Positions 1-12,860 of a stretch of 64,000 nucleotides of DNA are shown in pieces. The DNA comes from Xylaria sp. FL1777. Lineage: Eukaryota > Ascomycota > Sordariomycetes > Xylariales > Xylariaceae. Location of the stretch: contig MU400681.1 of NCBI GenBank assembly GCA_022578965.1, positions 25,487 through 89,486 on the forward strand, read 5' to 3'. The notes under the pieces are model-generated. The model had not been told where the DNA came from and ran no database searches. It saw only the letters and a program-made list of their open reading frames with translations. Position numbers and translations under genes: made by a program. Within the stretch, counting starts at the first letter, position 1. Every line of letters starts with the position of its first letter.

Positions 1-2826
1 TTTTAGTATTGCTATTAATATATATTTTATAAGTATATTTAATAACATTTTAATTAATAAAAAAAAAAGTATGCTGCTTATTTTAATATGTTTAAAAGAA
101 CTATTTTATATTATTATAAATTAAAGCAATATAAAGGCTTATAATAGCTAATTAATTAAATATAACAAAAATATTTTACGTAAAGTTTTTATTATTTTTT
201 ATATTAATAGTAAAAGTACTATTAATATGCTTTAAAGCTAAGTTAATAGCTTTTTATTTGTTTTTAGCTATAGTATATTAAACAAAGCTTAACTGCAATA
301 TTTTTGTTATAAGTTCTGGTTTTATAACATTAAAATAAAGTAATTAAGCAAAATATAACATTTTTAGTTTATAATTACTAAACTTTTCTTTATAAAAAAA
401 AATAAAAAAATAAGAAATAATTTAATATAGCACTTTATAATTATTAAGCTAAATTACTATAGTTATTATAAATAAATATTTTATAATATTTATATATTAG
501 CAATAGCTTTAAAACTTAATATTAATTAATTTGCTTTTGTTTTAAGTATATTTTTTTGTTTAACTTATATATTTTAACTATTAAAACTATAAAGCTGCAA
601 TTTTTTGCTTAAGTAATATAAAATTTATGCTTTTTAATGCTGTTTAAATATAATTTAATTAAACTTTATTAAAAAATAATATATTAAATTTAACTAAGTT
701 ATAAATTAAAAACGCTAAAATATAAGCATAAAACTTATTATGTAGCAATAGTAAAGCTTAATAGTACTAAACTTTATTTTTTTTAATATATTGTTTGCAG
801 CTAAAGAATTATACGTTATGTTTTATAAAAAAATCCTAAAAAGTTCAAAAAATTAGTTAAATAAAATTTAGCGCAATATAAAAAAAAGTTAGTATAAAAA
901 GCATTTATTGTTTATAATTATATATATTGCTTGCTTTTATTTAAGCAGTTATTATAACTTAAATAAAAAATGTAGTTTTTTAATTTTTATGTACTATTAT
1001 AAGTTGTTTATTATAGTTTTAATAATTTAAAATAGTGCAAAATAAAGTATTATAAACTTAATATACTTTAGATATTTCTTTTTTGTTTTTATAAATAGCA
1101 AAAGTTTATAAAATATAGCTAACGTTATTTTGCAGTTATATAATGTTTAAAAATAAAGCAAACCTTTTTAAATATAATAATTTAAATAAAAAACAAACAG
1201 CATAAACTAATAAATAATTAATTGCTTTATTTATATAAGCTAAAGTTAGTATTAAATAAAAAAAAAGCTATTTTTTTTTAAAAGAAGTAATAGTATACTA
1301 TTATAACTGCATAAATAAGCTAAGCATATTTAAACTAATAACTATAAAATAATTAGTTAAATTTTATATAATATTTTTATAACTTATGTTAAAATTTTAA
1401 ATATTATTTTTAAAGTTAAAATTATTATATATAAATATAGCACTTAAGTTATAAGCAATACGTTTTAAGTTAAGCTATATATTTATTAATTTAAGTACTA
1501 AAACATTAGCTAATTAGCTGCTATATATATAACTTTGTTTAGCTATTTTATTTAGCTATTTTAAAACAAACTTATAGCTAATATATATTTTAAATTAAGC
1601 AAAAGTATTAATTATTTAAGTTTATGTTTTATTACTATAAAAGTAAATGTTAATAAATTACTATAAAAAATTGCTTATTAAAAGTATATATATATTTAAT
1701 AATAAAGCTATAATTATATATGTTTTAGCAATATAAAAAAACAGTATATTAGCTTTAGTTACGTTATAAAATTTATGCTTAATTTGCTAATTTATAAAAA
1801 TACTTAAAAAAAAGGCAGCAAAATATAAAAATGCGTTTTAAATTTAAAACTAGAAGAAATAAAATAACTTTTTAATTTATTGCATATTATAAACATTTTT
1901 AACTTAGCAAAACTTTTTATTAAAAGCTTTAAATGCTTTAAAATTAAATTTAATAAAAGCTAGTTATTTAAATAAAGTAAAAAGCTTGTTTTAAAATATA
2001 GAAATATTAGTAATATTATAACTTATATTGTTTTTTTTAAATTTTATTTAAATATTAGCTTTTTAAAAACGCTGTTAAACTTCGGGGTTTTTTAATACAT
2101 TAATTATTTTATGCATTTATAGCTTTAACTAGTTACTAGTTATAATTTGCAATAAAAGCTATCTTTTTAAAAACTAACAAAAATTGTAGCTTTAATTATA
2201 ATTGCAATGCTAGTACTTTTGCATATTTATTATAACTTATTGCTAGCATACAAAATTAAATTTCTTGTTTAAATTATTATTTTTATAATTAAAATTATTT
2301 TCAAAATTAAAAGCAATAAAAATAGTATTAAAAAAGTTAATTAATTCGGATATAAAAAGTAGCATAAATGCTAATATAGTAAACTATACAAGCAAGCAAA
2401 ATAATTACAAAAGAAATAATAGTAAAAAAAACAATATTTTGGTTAAAAAATCTATAGTATGTAATGCAACAAGAACTAAGCGTTAGAAAAATACGAAAAA
2501 AATATAACTATATACAAAATACAATAATTAATTGATTAAGTATAACTTTAAACGGATTTAAAATTGCTGCATAAATAAATTATGGTTTGTTGTTTTTTGA
2601 ATAAAGATGTAAGCAGAAAAATCAACATAGTTGCTTTAAACTAAAATTCTAAGTTTGTGTTAAAAGAGATGAAAAAGGTTATAATTAGTAAAAAAGTAGT
2701 GTAGCTAAAGAGGTACAAACGCAAGAACCATTCTAGTTTAAGGCACCTAAGATAAGTTTTTTTAAAGACGCTTAAAAATATAACTACTGCTAGTTATAGA
2801 AAATATATTGCATGCATATTTATTTA

Positions 2827-3105
2827 GCAAGCTAGTGGGTTAAAAACGAGCTAATGGTTTAAAGATAAGCTAATAGTTTAAAAGCGCGCTAATTAGTTAA
2901 AAAGCAAGCTAATTAATTAAAAAGCGCGCTAATTAGTTAAAAAGCAAGCTAATTAGTTAAAAAGCAAGCTAATTAGTTAAAAAGCAAGCTAATTAGTTAA
3001 AAAGCAAGCTAATTAATTAAAAGCACGCTAATTAGTTAAAAGCGCGCTAATTAAAGGTATAAAAGCGAACTAATTAGTTAGCTAAAAAAGCGAGCTAATT
3101 AATTA
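2827..3105. repeat. 20-bp minisatellite
   Basis: A tandem array whose unit is close to AAAGCAAGCTAATTAGTTAA. The most regular copies lie at about 2879-3025, and degenerate copies flank them (GTGGGTTAAAAACGAG, GGTTTAAAGATAAG). CAAGC and CGCGC variants of the unit alternate along the array. Every unit contains AGCTAATTAGTTAA, which is itself close to palindromic. Confidence 0.85.
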
Positions 3106-3424
3106 GCGGTTATATAATGTTTGCTAACCTTTTAGCTTATATATTGCGATAGTTAATTAAGTTATACGTGCGTAAACTAAAGTATTATGTAGTTTAAAGA
3201 TAATAATAAAAGTAATTCTAAAGATAAAATGTTATAAAATTATAAAGGTAAAAAAAGTAAATATTATTACATAAGGTTTAATTTTACTATATATTGTTTA
3301 GTTTTAAGCGTTGCTTATACTATATAATATGCTTAAGGTTATTTATATATAATATTTATATGCAGTTATATAGCTAACATTACACCTAAACAAATATATA
3401 TATATGCTGTTTTAGCTACTAATA

Positions 3425-3835
3425 ATAGCGTGTTTTAATAGTGTGCTTTAATAATAGAAAAAATGCTTTAATAACAGTGTGCTTATTAATTATTAAGGCA
3501 CTTTATTATTAAAACACTTATTATTAAAGCACCTCATTATTAAAACACCTATTATTAAAGCACCTCATTAAGGCACGCTATTATTAAAGCACGCTGTTAT
3601 TAAAGCACACTTTTATTAAAGCACCCCATTATTAAAACACCTGTTATTAAAGCACTTATTATTAAGCTATGCTATTATTAAAACATATTATTATTAAGGT
3701 ATACTATTATTAGGGGTACTAACAGTATGTTTTAATAATAGTATAACTTAATAACAATATACTTTAATAATAGTGTTTTAATAACGGCTTGCTTTAATAA
3801 CTACCTTAGGTGCTTTAATAACTGCTTAATAATTG
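3425..3835. repeat. Inverted array of a ~15-bp unit
   Basis: The unit GTGCTTTAATAATAG appears in forward orientation at about 3425-3490. It then appears as its reverse complement (CTATTATTAAAGCAC) in many copies from about 3495 to 3715, and in forward orientation again from about 3725 to 3835. Transcribed or single-stranded, the region could fold into long hairpins. Confidence 0.7.
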
Positions 3836-4255
3836 TTTTATTAAACTAAAAAGCTTTAGCTTATTATTAAACTTATTTACCATTATTGTAATTATACTGC
3901 AACTAGTTTTTACTTTTGATTTTTATTATAAATAAGCGAAGTAACTAGTTTATAACTAGCTAAAAGTTAATACTAAAAAATCAAAGCTACTAATATACCT
4001 TATTAATTAATAGTACGCTATATAGTTAAGTTTTTAAGCAAGCTTAAAACCTTAAACAATATATATAAATAAAACATTAATAAAAAAAACCTAAAATAGC
4101 ATTAATGTTTATTATTAAGGTAATTATTTAAGAACATAAATTTAATCTTTATTAACTAGCTTTTTAATGCAAGCTAACAATAGGTTATAATAACCCGTTG
4201 CTATTAAAGCATTTTATAATAGCTAGATTTATACTACTACTATTAATAAAAAATT

Positions 4256-4420
4256 AAATGCTCTTTAGCTAAGCTTAACTTTTACTATTAGCAAAGAATT
4301 AAATGCTTTTTAGCTAACTTTAGCTTTTATTATTAGCAAAAAATCAAATGCTTTTTAGCTAGCTTTAGCTTTTATTATTAGCAAAGAATTCTTTTAGCTA
4401 GCTTTAGCTTTTACTATTAG
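4256..4420. repeat. ~45-bp tandem repeat, about 3.6 copies
   Basis: Successive copies begin with AAATGCT(C/T)TTTAGCTA and end with TTTTA(C/T)TATTAGCAAA. The last copy is truncated at its 5' side. Confidence 0.8.
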
Positions 4421-6179
4421 TTTATAATAAGCTACTTTTGTATTTACCCTTAAAAATAACCTTTATTTTATAATTGCTATATGCTAAAAACGCGCTTAAC
4501 CCTGTAAATCTTAGCATAAAATAGTAGCTCGAGCAAAGTTAGTTTTAAAACATTATGCTAACGTATAATATACCTTTATTTAAAAAATACCCCGGTTAGC
4601 AAAAAGGCCTTTAGTAGTTATCTAAAAACAGTAAAAACTCTATAAACGTATTTATAAGTAAAACTATAGCATTTTAAAAAGTTAAAACAACTTACTTTAG
4701 CATGTGTATTATTTAGCTATAAAACTAGCAAGCATTAAAGCCTAAAATGCTTGCAAAGCTATTAATTTTTAAAAACACTCCTTTTATTAATTTAAATCGT
4801 TTAATATATTGCTAAATATTATTATAAACATTAATCACTATAAACATTAATTATTAAAACGTTAATTTAACAATAAGCTAAATATATAAATATAATAACT
4901 ATATTACTATAATAGCTCGCATAATTGCATAGTTTATTAATTAGCTGCAAATAAGTATTTAGCTAAATAACTTTTTTAAAGTAAGCTTATATTAATAAAA
5001 CAACAGGTTATATTAATATTATAACCCCTTATATATTAACCTTTTTTACTTTATTTTAAAATTAGCTTGCTATAATATAAATTAGCAAATATATTAAAAA
5101 CAAGCATTTTTTTTATATAATTAAAATCGTAAAGTCCTGCTAAAATGCTACTTTTATAACTTGCTATACTTAATACAAATAAGTTTTGCTTTTTTTTACT
5201 AATAATAATGCTGCAAAATAACTAATAGTTTTACTACTATATAGCATGCATTTTTTATAATGTTTAAGGCATACATTATTTAGATTTTTATTCTGTAAAA
5301 TTTGTATAGCTTTTTATAATCCTTATTTAGCTAGCTATTATAGCACTAATATTTTACGTTTAAAAGTTAACTTCCTTTAAAATTTGCACTTTACGCAGCT
5401 ATTTATTTAAAACCTTACGATTAAACTACATTACTAGCAAACAATAATAGCTTTTGCTGTTTAATTATTGTTTGCTAGCTATATAGCTAAATTAAAAGCT
5501 TTAATAAGGTTGCTACATTATAAAGCTATATGCAAAAAAAGCATGCTAACTATAGCATTAAAAATAAACTGCAGAAAATATGTCGCTTAGTAGCGCTATA
5601 AAAATTATACCTAAAAACAATGCATATAAACTTAATAAACCTTATTATAATAAAGCTAGCAAATATTGCACAAAATAATTTCTCATAAAACGTTATTAAA
5701 AAGTGGCTTATAACTACATAAGTACATTAGCTATACGTAGCACTAGTAATTATTACACCAAAATTAGCTAAAGTTATAACTAAGGTATTAGCTAACTTAA
5801 TATACTTACTTTTTACTTTTTAAGTGTTTTTTAAAATCTTAGTGAAGTGAAATATATTTTTTATAAAACATAGAATAAAAACTATAGCATTTAAAATACA
5901 CATATAAAAAATATTATAATATAAAATTAGTAAAGTTTTCTAAGATTTATGTTTTATAAGCTCATTACACTACATTTAAAGTTATAAAATTTAAGCTTGC
6001 TTTTATTATAAGCTAGGAATTGCTTTATTTACATAATATAAAAGCTTATAACCAATAGTTAAAAAACCAAATAAATGCTTTAACTCTTAAACTAAGCTTT
6101 AGCTAATTAGCATAACTAACTTTAGCTTTAGCTTTAACACTAGCACTAGCAATAGCACTAAAATTAAAACAACTAATTT

Positions 6180-6312
6180 AAAAAGTATTACAATAAAAAC
6201 AAAAGCAACATAAATAAAAACAACATAAACAAAAATAATATAAACAAAAATAGCAAAAACAATAGCAATAAAAACAAAAGCAACAAAAACAAAAGCAAAA
6301 ATAAAAGCAGTT
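6180..6312. repeat. A-rich low-complexity tract with AACAAAAGCAAC motifs
   Basis: Short irregular repeats of AATAAAAACAA and AACAAAAGCAA follow one another. C occurs almost only after A or G. Confidence 0.6.
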
Positions 6313-8351
6313 ACAATTACTGCTTATATTATTACTAAACGTAAATGCAAATCTTAACTTATAATAATAGTTCTATTGTTTATAGTTTATTAATTTATTA
6401 ATTAGTTAGTTTATATGATTTTATATATAAAGCTTATATATTAGTTTTCTTTAAACATATATGTTTATTAAAAACTAATTAGCATAAATATATAATACTT
6501 GATTTTTTTTTATAATTATTTCTATAGTTTTATTTTTATTTTTTGTTTTATAGTATTAATTAAAGTATAAAACTACGCTTAACTTGTTTATTACTAATAA
6601 AATATTATTGCAAAACTTGCTACTATATTTCCATTTGCTTAATAATACTTTTATATTTAAGTTTTTTATTTTTTACAATAATAACTTTGCTTTTTTTGCT
6701 AGCGTTCTTAAGTTTTACTGCGCTAATATAGCAGCGCAACTTTTGCTGCATATTGCTAACAAGTATTATACAGCTTTTTATTATTTCTAGCAAATATTAA
6801 AACAAAGCTATATAAATTTCTGCTAATAAGTTATTACTTAGCGTTAAAAAGCTAAAGCAATAAAAACTCTTTAAATAAAAGTACGCAAAGTTTAAAACGT
6901 GCTTTATAACGCTAGCAAAAAATATTAATATTTTAAATATAAGTTCTTTTCTTAAAACTAGTTATTTATAAAAGCATAAAACATATAAACTAGTAATAGC
7001 GCTTTTTTAACACTATGTATTACTAGTATAACTTATGTAATCTTAAATATAAAAAACAAGCTTAGCAGTATTATATCGCAAAAAGCCTTTATAAAACTAA
7101 AGTACTAACTTAAGCAAAAGTTTTACTAAAATATAAAACTTGCTGCTATTAAGCTAAATAAGCTTACTATTATTATTAAGTCGTTTATAAATCTTAAGCT
7201 AATCTTTAAGTATAAACATATAGCTTGCTGCGCTAATAAAGCTGTTTTTAAGCATATGCTTTAATTAAATGCTATAGTTAAGTTTATAACATTTAGTGCT
7301 TAGCGCTAACTAAGCGCTAATAAATAAATAACGTTAGTTTTTATAGCTAACGCTATATATAAGCATATAATTACTATAGCTAATACTTTATATATAGTGC
7401 AGCAAAACTATATAGCATAAAAAACTTAAGCTTTTTATTGCTTTAAAAACTATAGCATAATAAATAATATTAAAAGCATTAAGTTTAAAGGTTAAAAATT
7501 AGCTAATACTATTAATGTTTTATTAATAGTAATAATAGCAATGCTAAAATGCTATAAAAAGAAAATAATAGTAACTATAAAATAGCTAGCTTTATGCTTT
7601 AATATTAATTTAACTAATTAATAGCACGCATTTTTTATTTTATATTTTTTACTGCTATTATATATTTTTAGCTATAAATACACATTACTTATTGCAGTTT
7701 TGGTTTTTTAATAATCTTTTTATTTAGTTATAAATAAAGATAAATATTTATAATATTATATGCATTTATATAAGTTCGTTTAATGTATAACTTAAAAGGT
7801 TTTTAAATATGCATATATAAGCTAGTTTAATATGCTAGCTTTTTTCTAACGTATTATTACTTTTAAATTCTCTTTTCTTTTGTTCGTTTATAGTTTTTCC
7901 TTTTTTTTATCTTTAACGTTTACTAGCATAAAAAGCTTTTATTATTTATTATAGCAAACTTATTACTAAACTTTTAAAACAATTTATTCTTAACTAGCTA
8001 AATTATATAAAACCTTTTAACTAAAAAACGCAAAGTCTTTATTAAAGAACATATAGCACAAAATTTACTAATAAATAATAAAAAGCTTACTAAAATAATA
8101 AAAATTGAACATATAATATATAAACTTTAAGTACTTTAGCACTTTTATAATACTATAATAAATAAACTAAAAGCAGCAAACATAATAAAAACAAAATGCA
8201 AGGTTTAAATTTTACGTAGCTATTTAGCTACTATAAGCTAGCAAATTAGCCTTAAAGCTAGCAAAACAAAATATATTAAAGCTATTATTTAATACTAGGT
8301 TAATTTTTTAGATTTAAATAGTGTTTACTTTATTTTAACCTGCAGAAGCTA

Positions 8352-8590
8352 TAGTAAGCCTGCTTACAAAAACGCAAATTATTTATTAATAAGTGCTTTT
8401 AATAAAGCTCTTTTAATTATATCTCTAAATTTTTCCTTTTATACTAATAAAAGCTATAATAAGCTTGCTTAGTATATAGTTAGCTTACTGCTTTTAAATT
8501 ATCCATTAATAAGTACCTTTAATAAAGCCCCTTTAATTATGCTTTTAAACCCCTTTTTTTGTATTAATAATACTATAAAATAGCATACTA
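8352..8590. repeat. 120-bp direct duplication
   Basis: Two adjacent copies lie exactly 120 bp apart: ATTTATTAATAAGTGC at 8381 aligns with ATCCATTAATAAGTAC at 8501. The second copy keeps several C runs that are T in the first copy (TCC against TTT, GCCCC against GCTCT). The first copy therefore looks more mutated. Confidence 0.7.
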
Positions 8591-9189
8591 AGCAAAGCAT
8601 TAATAATATAAAAATCTTATTTCTATAGCTATATTTTCTATTATTCTTTAGTTTTAATAAAAATATAATCCCTTTATTTAAACCTATTTTTTGCTTAACG
8701 TATATATAATAATTAATTTTAATAAGTTATAAATTATAGCAAAAATAAAACAAGAACTTAATAAACTAAATTTTTATTAATATATAAAACAAGCTTTTAA
8801 TAGCTTAAGCAGTAGCAATAATAAACCATTTTTACTACTAAACTTATAAAATAGCATATTAAATAATAAGCCATAGTTTATTTATAACTTAATACTGCTA
8901 TTAATTAGTAGCTTAAACAAAGAGTTATAAAATAAAACGTTTATTTTAAAGCTTAATAAAGCTAATAGTTAAAATAGCTAGTTTTTCTTGTAGCAGCATT
9001 TATTAAATAATAAATTACTTTTTATTAACAAATCATTACTTTTTTTGCCGAATTTTTCTTATATTAGCCTATTTATTTTGCAGCAAACCATAAACGCTAG
9101 CTCATTAAATCAGTTATTTACTCCTTAGCACATTTGGCCTAGTATTGCAAGCTTTTAGTTGCTTGACTTTTTAGCTAATAGTACATTTA

Positions 9190-9255
9190 AAGCACAAAAT
9201 AATACACAAAAAAATACACAAAACAATGCATAAAACAATACGTAAAAACAATAGC
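9190..9255. repeat. ~10-12-bp AATACACAAAA repeats
   Basis: Five to six imperfect units of the form AATACACAAAA(C) run in tandem, the later ones becoming AATGCATAAAAC and AATACGTAAAAAC. Confidence 0.6.
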
Positions 9256-9649
9256 TTGCTAAAGTATATATAACGCATAGCTAGCTTATATAAAACAACT
9301 TATTGTTTACTATATTTAGTATAAAATCTTTAATTAGCTTTTTTAAAGATTTTAATAAGCTTTAAATTAAACTTTTAGTTTAATATAAAACTTTTAATAA
9401 AGCTATTATTTAAAAGCTTTGCAAGCAAACTATATAAGGATTAAAAGATTATAAAATGTTGCTAACTTAAAAGCTATATATAAAAAAACTACAAAAATCT
9501 TGCAAAAATTTCTTAAATCTGCATAATAACCTAAATAAAACCATTTTACAAGCTTTTTTTACATTCTAAAAAATATATAATAACCTTAATTAGTTAAACT
9601 AATAAGCCACTTAATTAAAATACGTAACCTTAAACATTATTGTTTTGTT

Positions 9650-9925
9650 TAGCTATATTATTACATTAGTTTAATTATATTATTATATTAGTTTAATTAT
9701 ATTGTTTTATTTAGTTATATTGTTTTATTTAGTTATATTATTTTATTTAATTATGTTATAACATTAGTTTAATAGTATTATTACATTAGTTTAATTATGT
9801 TGTTATATTAGTTTAATAATATTATTACACTAGTTTAGTTATATTGTTATATTAATATAATAGTATTATTATACTAGTTTAGTTATATTTTTACATTAGT
9901 TTAATTAATTAGTTATATTATTACA
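9650..9925. repeat. ~23-bp tandem repeat
   Basis: More than ten degenerate units of the form TTACATTAGTTTAATTATAT occur, with TTTTATTTAGTTATATTG variants in the middle of the array. Confidence 0.75.
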
Positions 9926-10869
9926 ATTTATATATATTTTCTTTAGCTAGCTAAGCTATTATAGCTATAATATAGCTAAATAAGTTTTATTATATATATA
10001 TATGTTCCTTTATATATTATCTCTTTATATATGCTATATGCTCACACTTTATTAGTTTTACTTTATTTATTAATACTTTATACGTTTTACTTTATTATAA
10101 ATACTTTATGCAATAATACCCTTAATTATACTTTTTGCTATAAGTAATAAATTAAGTTTAAAGTAAATTAAGTAATAAAGAATTATGTATATTATAATAA
10201 AGCATATATAACTACTAAATTATAGTAAGTATACTTTTATTTTGCTTATGTTTTATTAGCTTATTTTTAATAAAGAAGTGCTATAAATTAAAGTTAGCTT
10301 TAAAGTTTTAACCTTTTTAAAACTTACTTAAATTGCTGTTTTATAAGTTATTATAATTTAATTTTTATATAAATTTTTTTTTAGCAATAGTTAACATATA
10401 AAAAAAGCCTTTAAGCTATGTTTTAAAGCTAACAAAAGTTAATAAATATATAAAAAAGCTAATTTTATTAATTAATATAAAACATGCCTTAATTGCTATA
10501 CTGCATAAAAGTATATTTAAGCTTATTTAGTAAACTTATATATACTAAAGCAAACTAAGTTTATTAAATCTTAGTATAAGCTAAGTTTTACTTTTATTAT
10601 AACTAAACTTAAACATATGCTAAAACTATTAGTAGCACTTTTAGCGTATATTAATAATTAAGTAATTTTAATGTTAGTATATATTAAAACTGCAAAATTA
10701 TATTAGTTAATTATACTAAGTTTATTACAAATAAAATATAATTAGCAATTATATAAAAAGCTATAATTATTAATTTAATTAATTAATATATAATATAACT
10801 ATTATAATATAAAAGCTATAATAATTAAATAAGCTATTATGTATGCTATAATTACTAAAGAATTAAATA

Positions 10870-11360
10870 TATTAAAAGATTAAGTATAAAGCACTTAAGT
10901 ATATAAAAACCACAGTTTATATATTAAAGCCTTTTAAGGAATTAAGTATACTAAAGAATTAAAGCATTTAAGCATACTAAAAACTATAGTTTATACGCTA
11001 AAGCTTTTTAAAGTATAAGTATACTAAAGGATTAAAGCACTTAAATATACTAAAGACTTTAATATATAAGTAATATACTAAAGCTTTTTAAAAAATTAAA
11101 TATAAAGCACTTAAATGTACTAAAAACTACAGTTTATATACTAAAGCCTTTTAAGGAATTAAGTATACTAAGAAATTAAAGCATTTAAGTATACTAAAGA
11201 CTTTAATATATAAATAATATACTAAAGCCTTTTAAAGGATTAAGTATAAAGCACTTAAATATACTAAAAACTATAGTTTATATACTAAAGCCTTTTAAAG
11301 AATTAAATACATTAAAAGTTTATATATACTAAAGAATTAAATATAAAGCACTTATTTATA
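10870..11360. repeat. Complex tandem array of composite units
   Basis: A composite unit of AAGTATAAAGCACTTAA, ATACTAAAAACTATAGTTTA and ATACTAAAGCCTTTTAA recurs at least four times. Shorter sub-units of AAGGAATTAAGTATACTAA lie between the copies. Confidence 0.75.
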
Positions 11361-11764
11361 CTTTGTAATATTACTAGTAAAATATAACAAAGTTTTAAAA
11401 ATATTTAAATAGATGTTTATAACTAGCATTTATAGCTATAGTAGCAAGCTAGCTATTTATTACTAAAATTTAGTATAACTAATTAATTCTTTTATAAATA
11501 AGTTTTATAACACTATAATTTAAAAAGCAATAATACATTATAAAAAATATAAAAGTTTTAGTAGCTATATATTTATTAGTTAATTATATAAGCTATAAAC
11601 TTAGCACTACTAAGTATTAATAACTAAGTTTAATGTAACTTAGTTAACAAGCTATAATAACTACTAAAAAAATAACATAAGCATTTATTAGTTAATTATA
11701 AAAAGTGCTAAAATAACTAAGTTTACTTTAAGTATAAAGGCTATAAAAAGTAGCAGCAACTTAA

Positions 11765-11888
11765 AAACACTAAAGAATTAAGTACATTAAAGGATCACGT
11801 ATACTAAAGAATTACGTACACTAAGAAATCACGTACATTAAGGGATCACGTACACTAAGGGATTACGTATACTAAGGAATTAAGCTAT
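11765..11888. repeat. ~17-bp tandem repeat
   Basis: About six units of the form GGATCACGTACATTAA are present. The array is unusual in this block because it keeps CACG and ATC. Confidence 0.75.
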
Positions 11889-12389
11889 AGCGCATAGCCA
11901 TAGTAGCAAGCTAGCTACTTACTACTAGGATTAAAATTATAACTAACTATACGTAAATTTAAAGGGCAATAATATGTTATAAAAAATACAAAAAGTTTTA
12001 GCAGCTATATATTTACTAGTTAATAATATAAATTGCTAAAATTTAGTGCACTTAGTAAGCAAGCTATAAATTAACTATTATGTAAACATTTATTAGTTAA
12101 TTATAAAAGGTCTTAATTTAACTTAATATATGCTAAAACTGCAAACTAACTAATTAATCCCTTTATAAATAAGTTTAATAAATTTTGCATAAAAGGTTTT
12201 AAGCGTAATTTAAAAAGAAATAATACATTATAAGCAATTAATAATATACTATTAGCTATTGTTTAAAAGCAAAGCAAAACTTTATAAGCATTACTTATTA
12301 AAAAATAAAAGGTTTTAATAACTGCTTATTTACTAGTTAATTATATAGCTAAAATATCTAAGTTTAATAATGCACTTAGTTAGTTTAAT

Positions 12390-12860
12390 AATTAATTAAG
12401 TATAAAAGCATTTATTAGTTAATTAAATATATAAGCATTTATTAATTAATTGCAAAAACTATAAACTAAGCATTAAGAAATACTAAAATAACTAAGTTTA
12501 GTGTTAATTATATAAGCTATAAGCATTTATTAGTTAATTATATAAGCTATGCTAAAAATGCTAAAACATATAAAAGCATTTAAAAAGTGGCATATATTAC
12601 TAGTTAATAATGTAAGCATTTATTAGTTAATTATGCAAGCTACACTAAAAGTGCTAAAACATATAAAAGCATTATTAATTAATAGCATAAGCATTTATTA
12701 ATTAATTGCATAAAGTATATTACTTAAATACTACGTAAAAGTGCTAAAATAATTAAGTTTAAATGTTTGTTAATTAATTATATAAGCATTTACTAGTTAA
12801 TTACGTAAGCTATAAACTAAGCACTAAAAGTGTTAAAATAACAAAGTTATAATAGTTAAT
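12390..12860. repeat. Clustered AGCATTTATTAGTTAATTAT motif
   Basis: At least eight imperfect copies of the 20-mer AGCATTTATTAGTTAATTAT are scattered at irregular spacing in this interval. They alternate with CTAAAAGTGCTAAAA(C/T)A. Confidence 0.65.

Noticed and set aside
6584..6790. 68-codon frame in the AT block
   Set aside because: Phe/Leu/Asn/Tyr low-complexity translation of AT-rich DNA, with no context or family.
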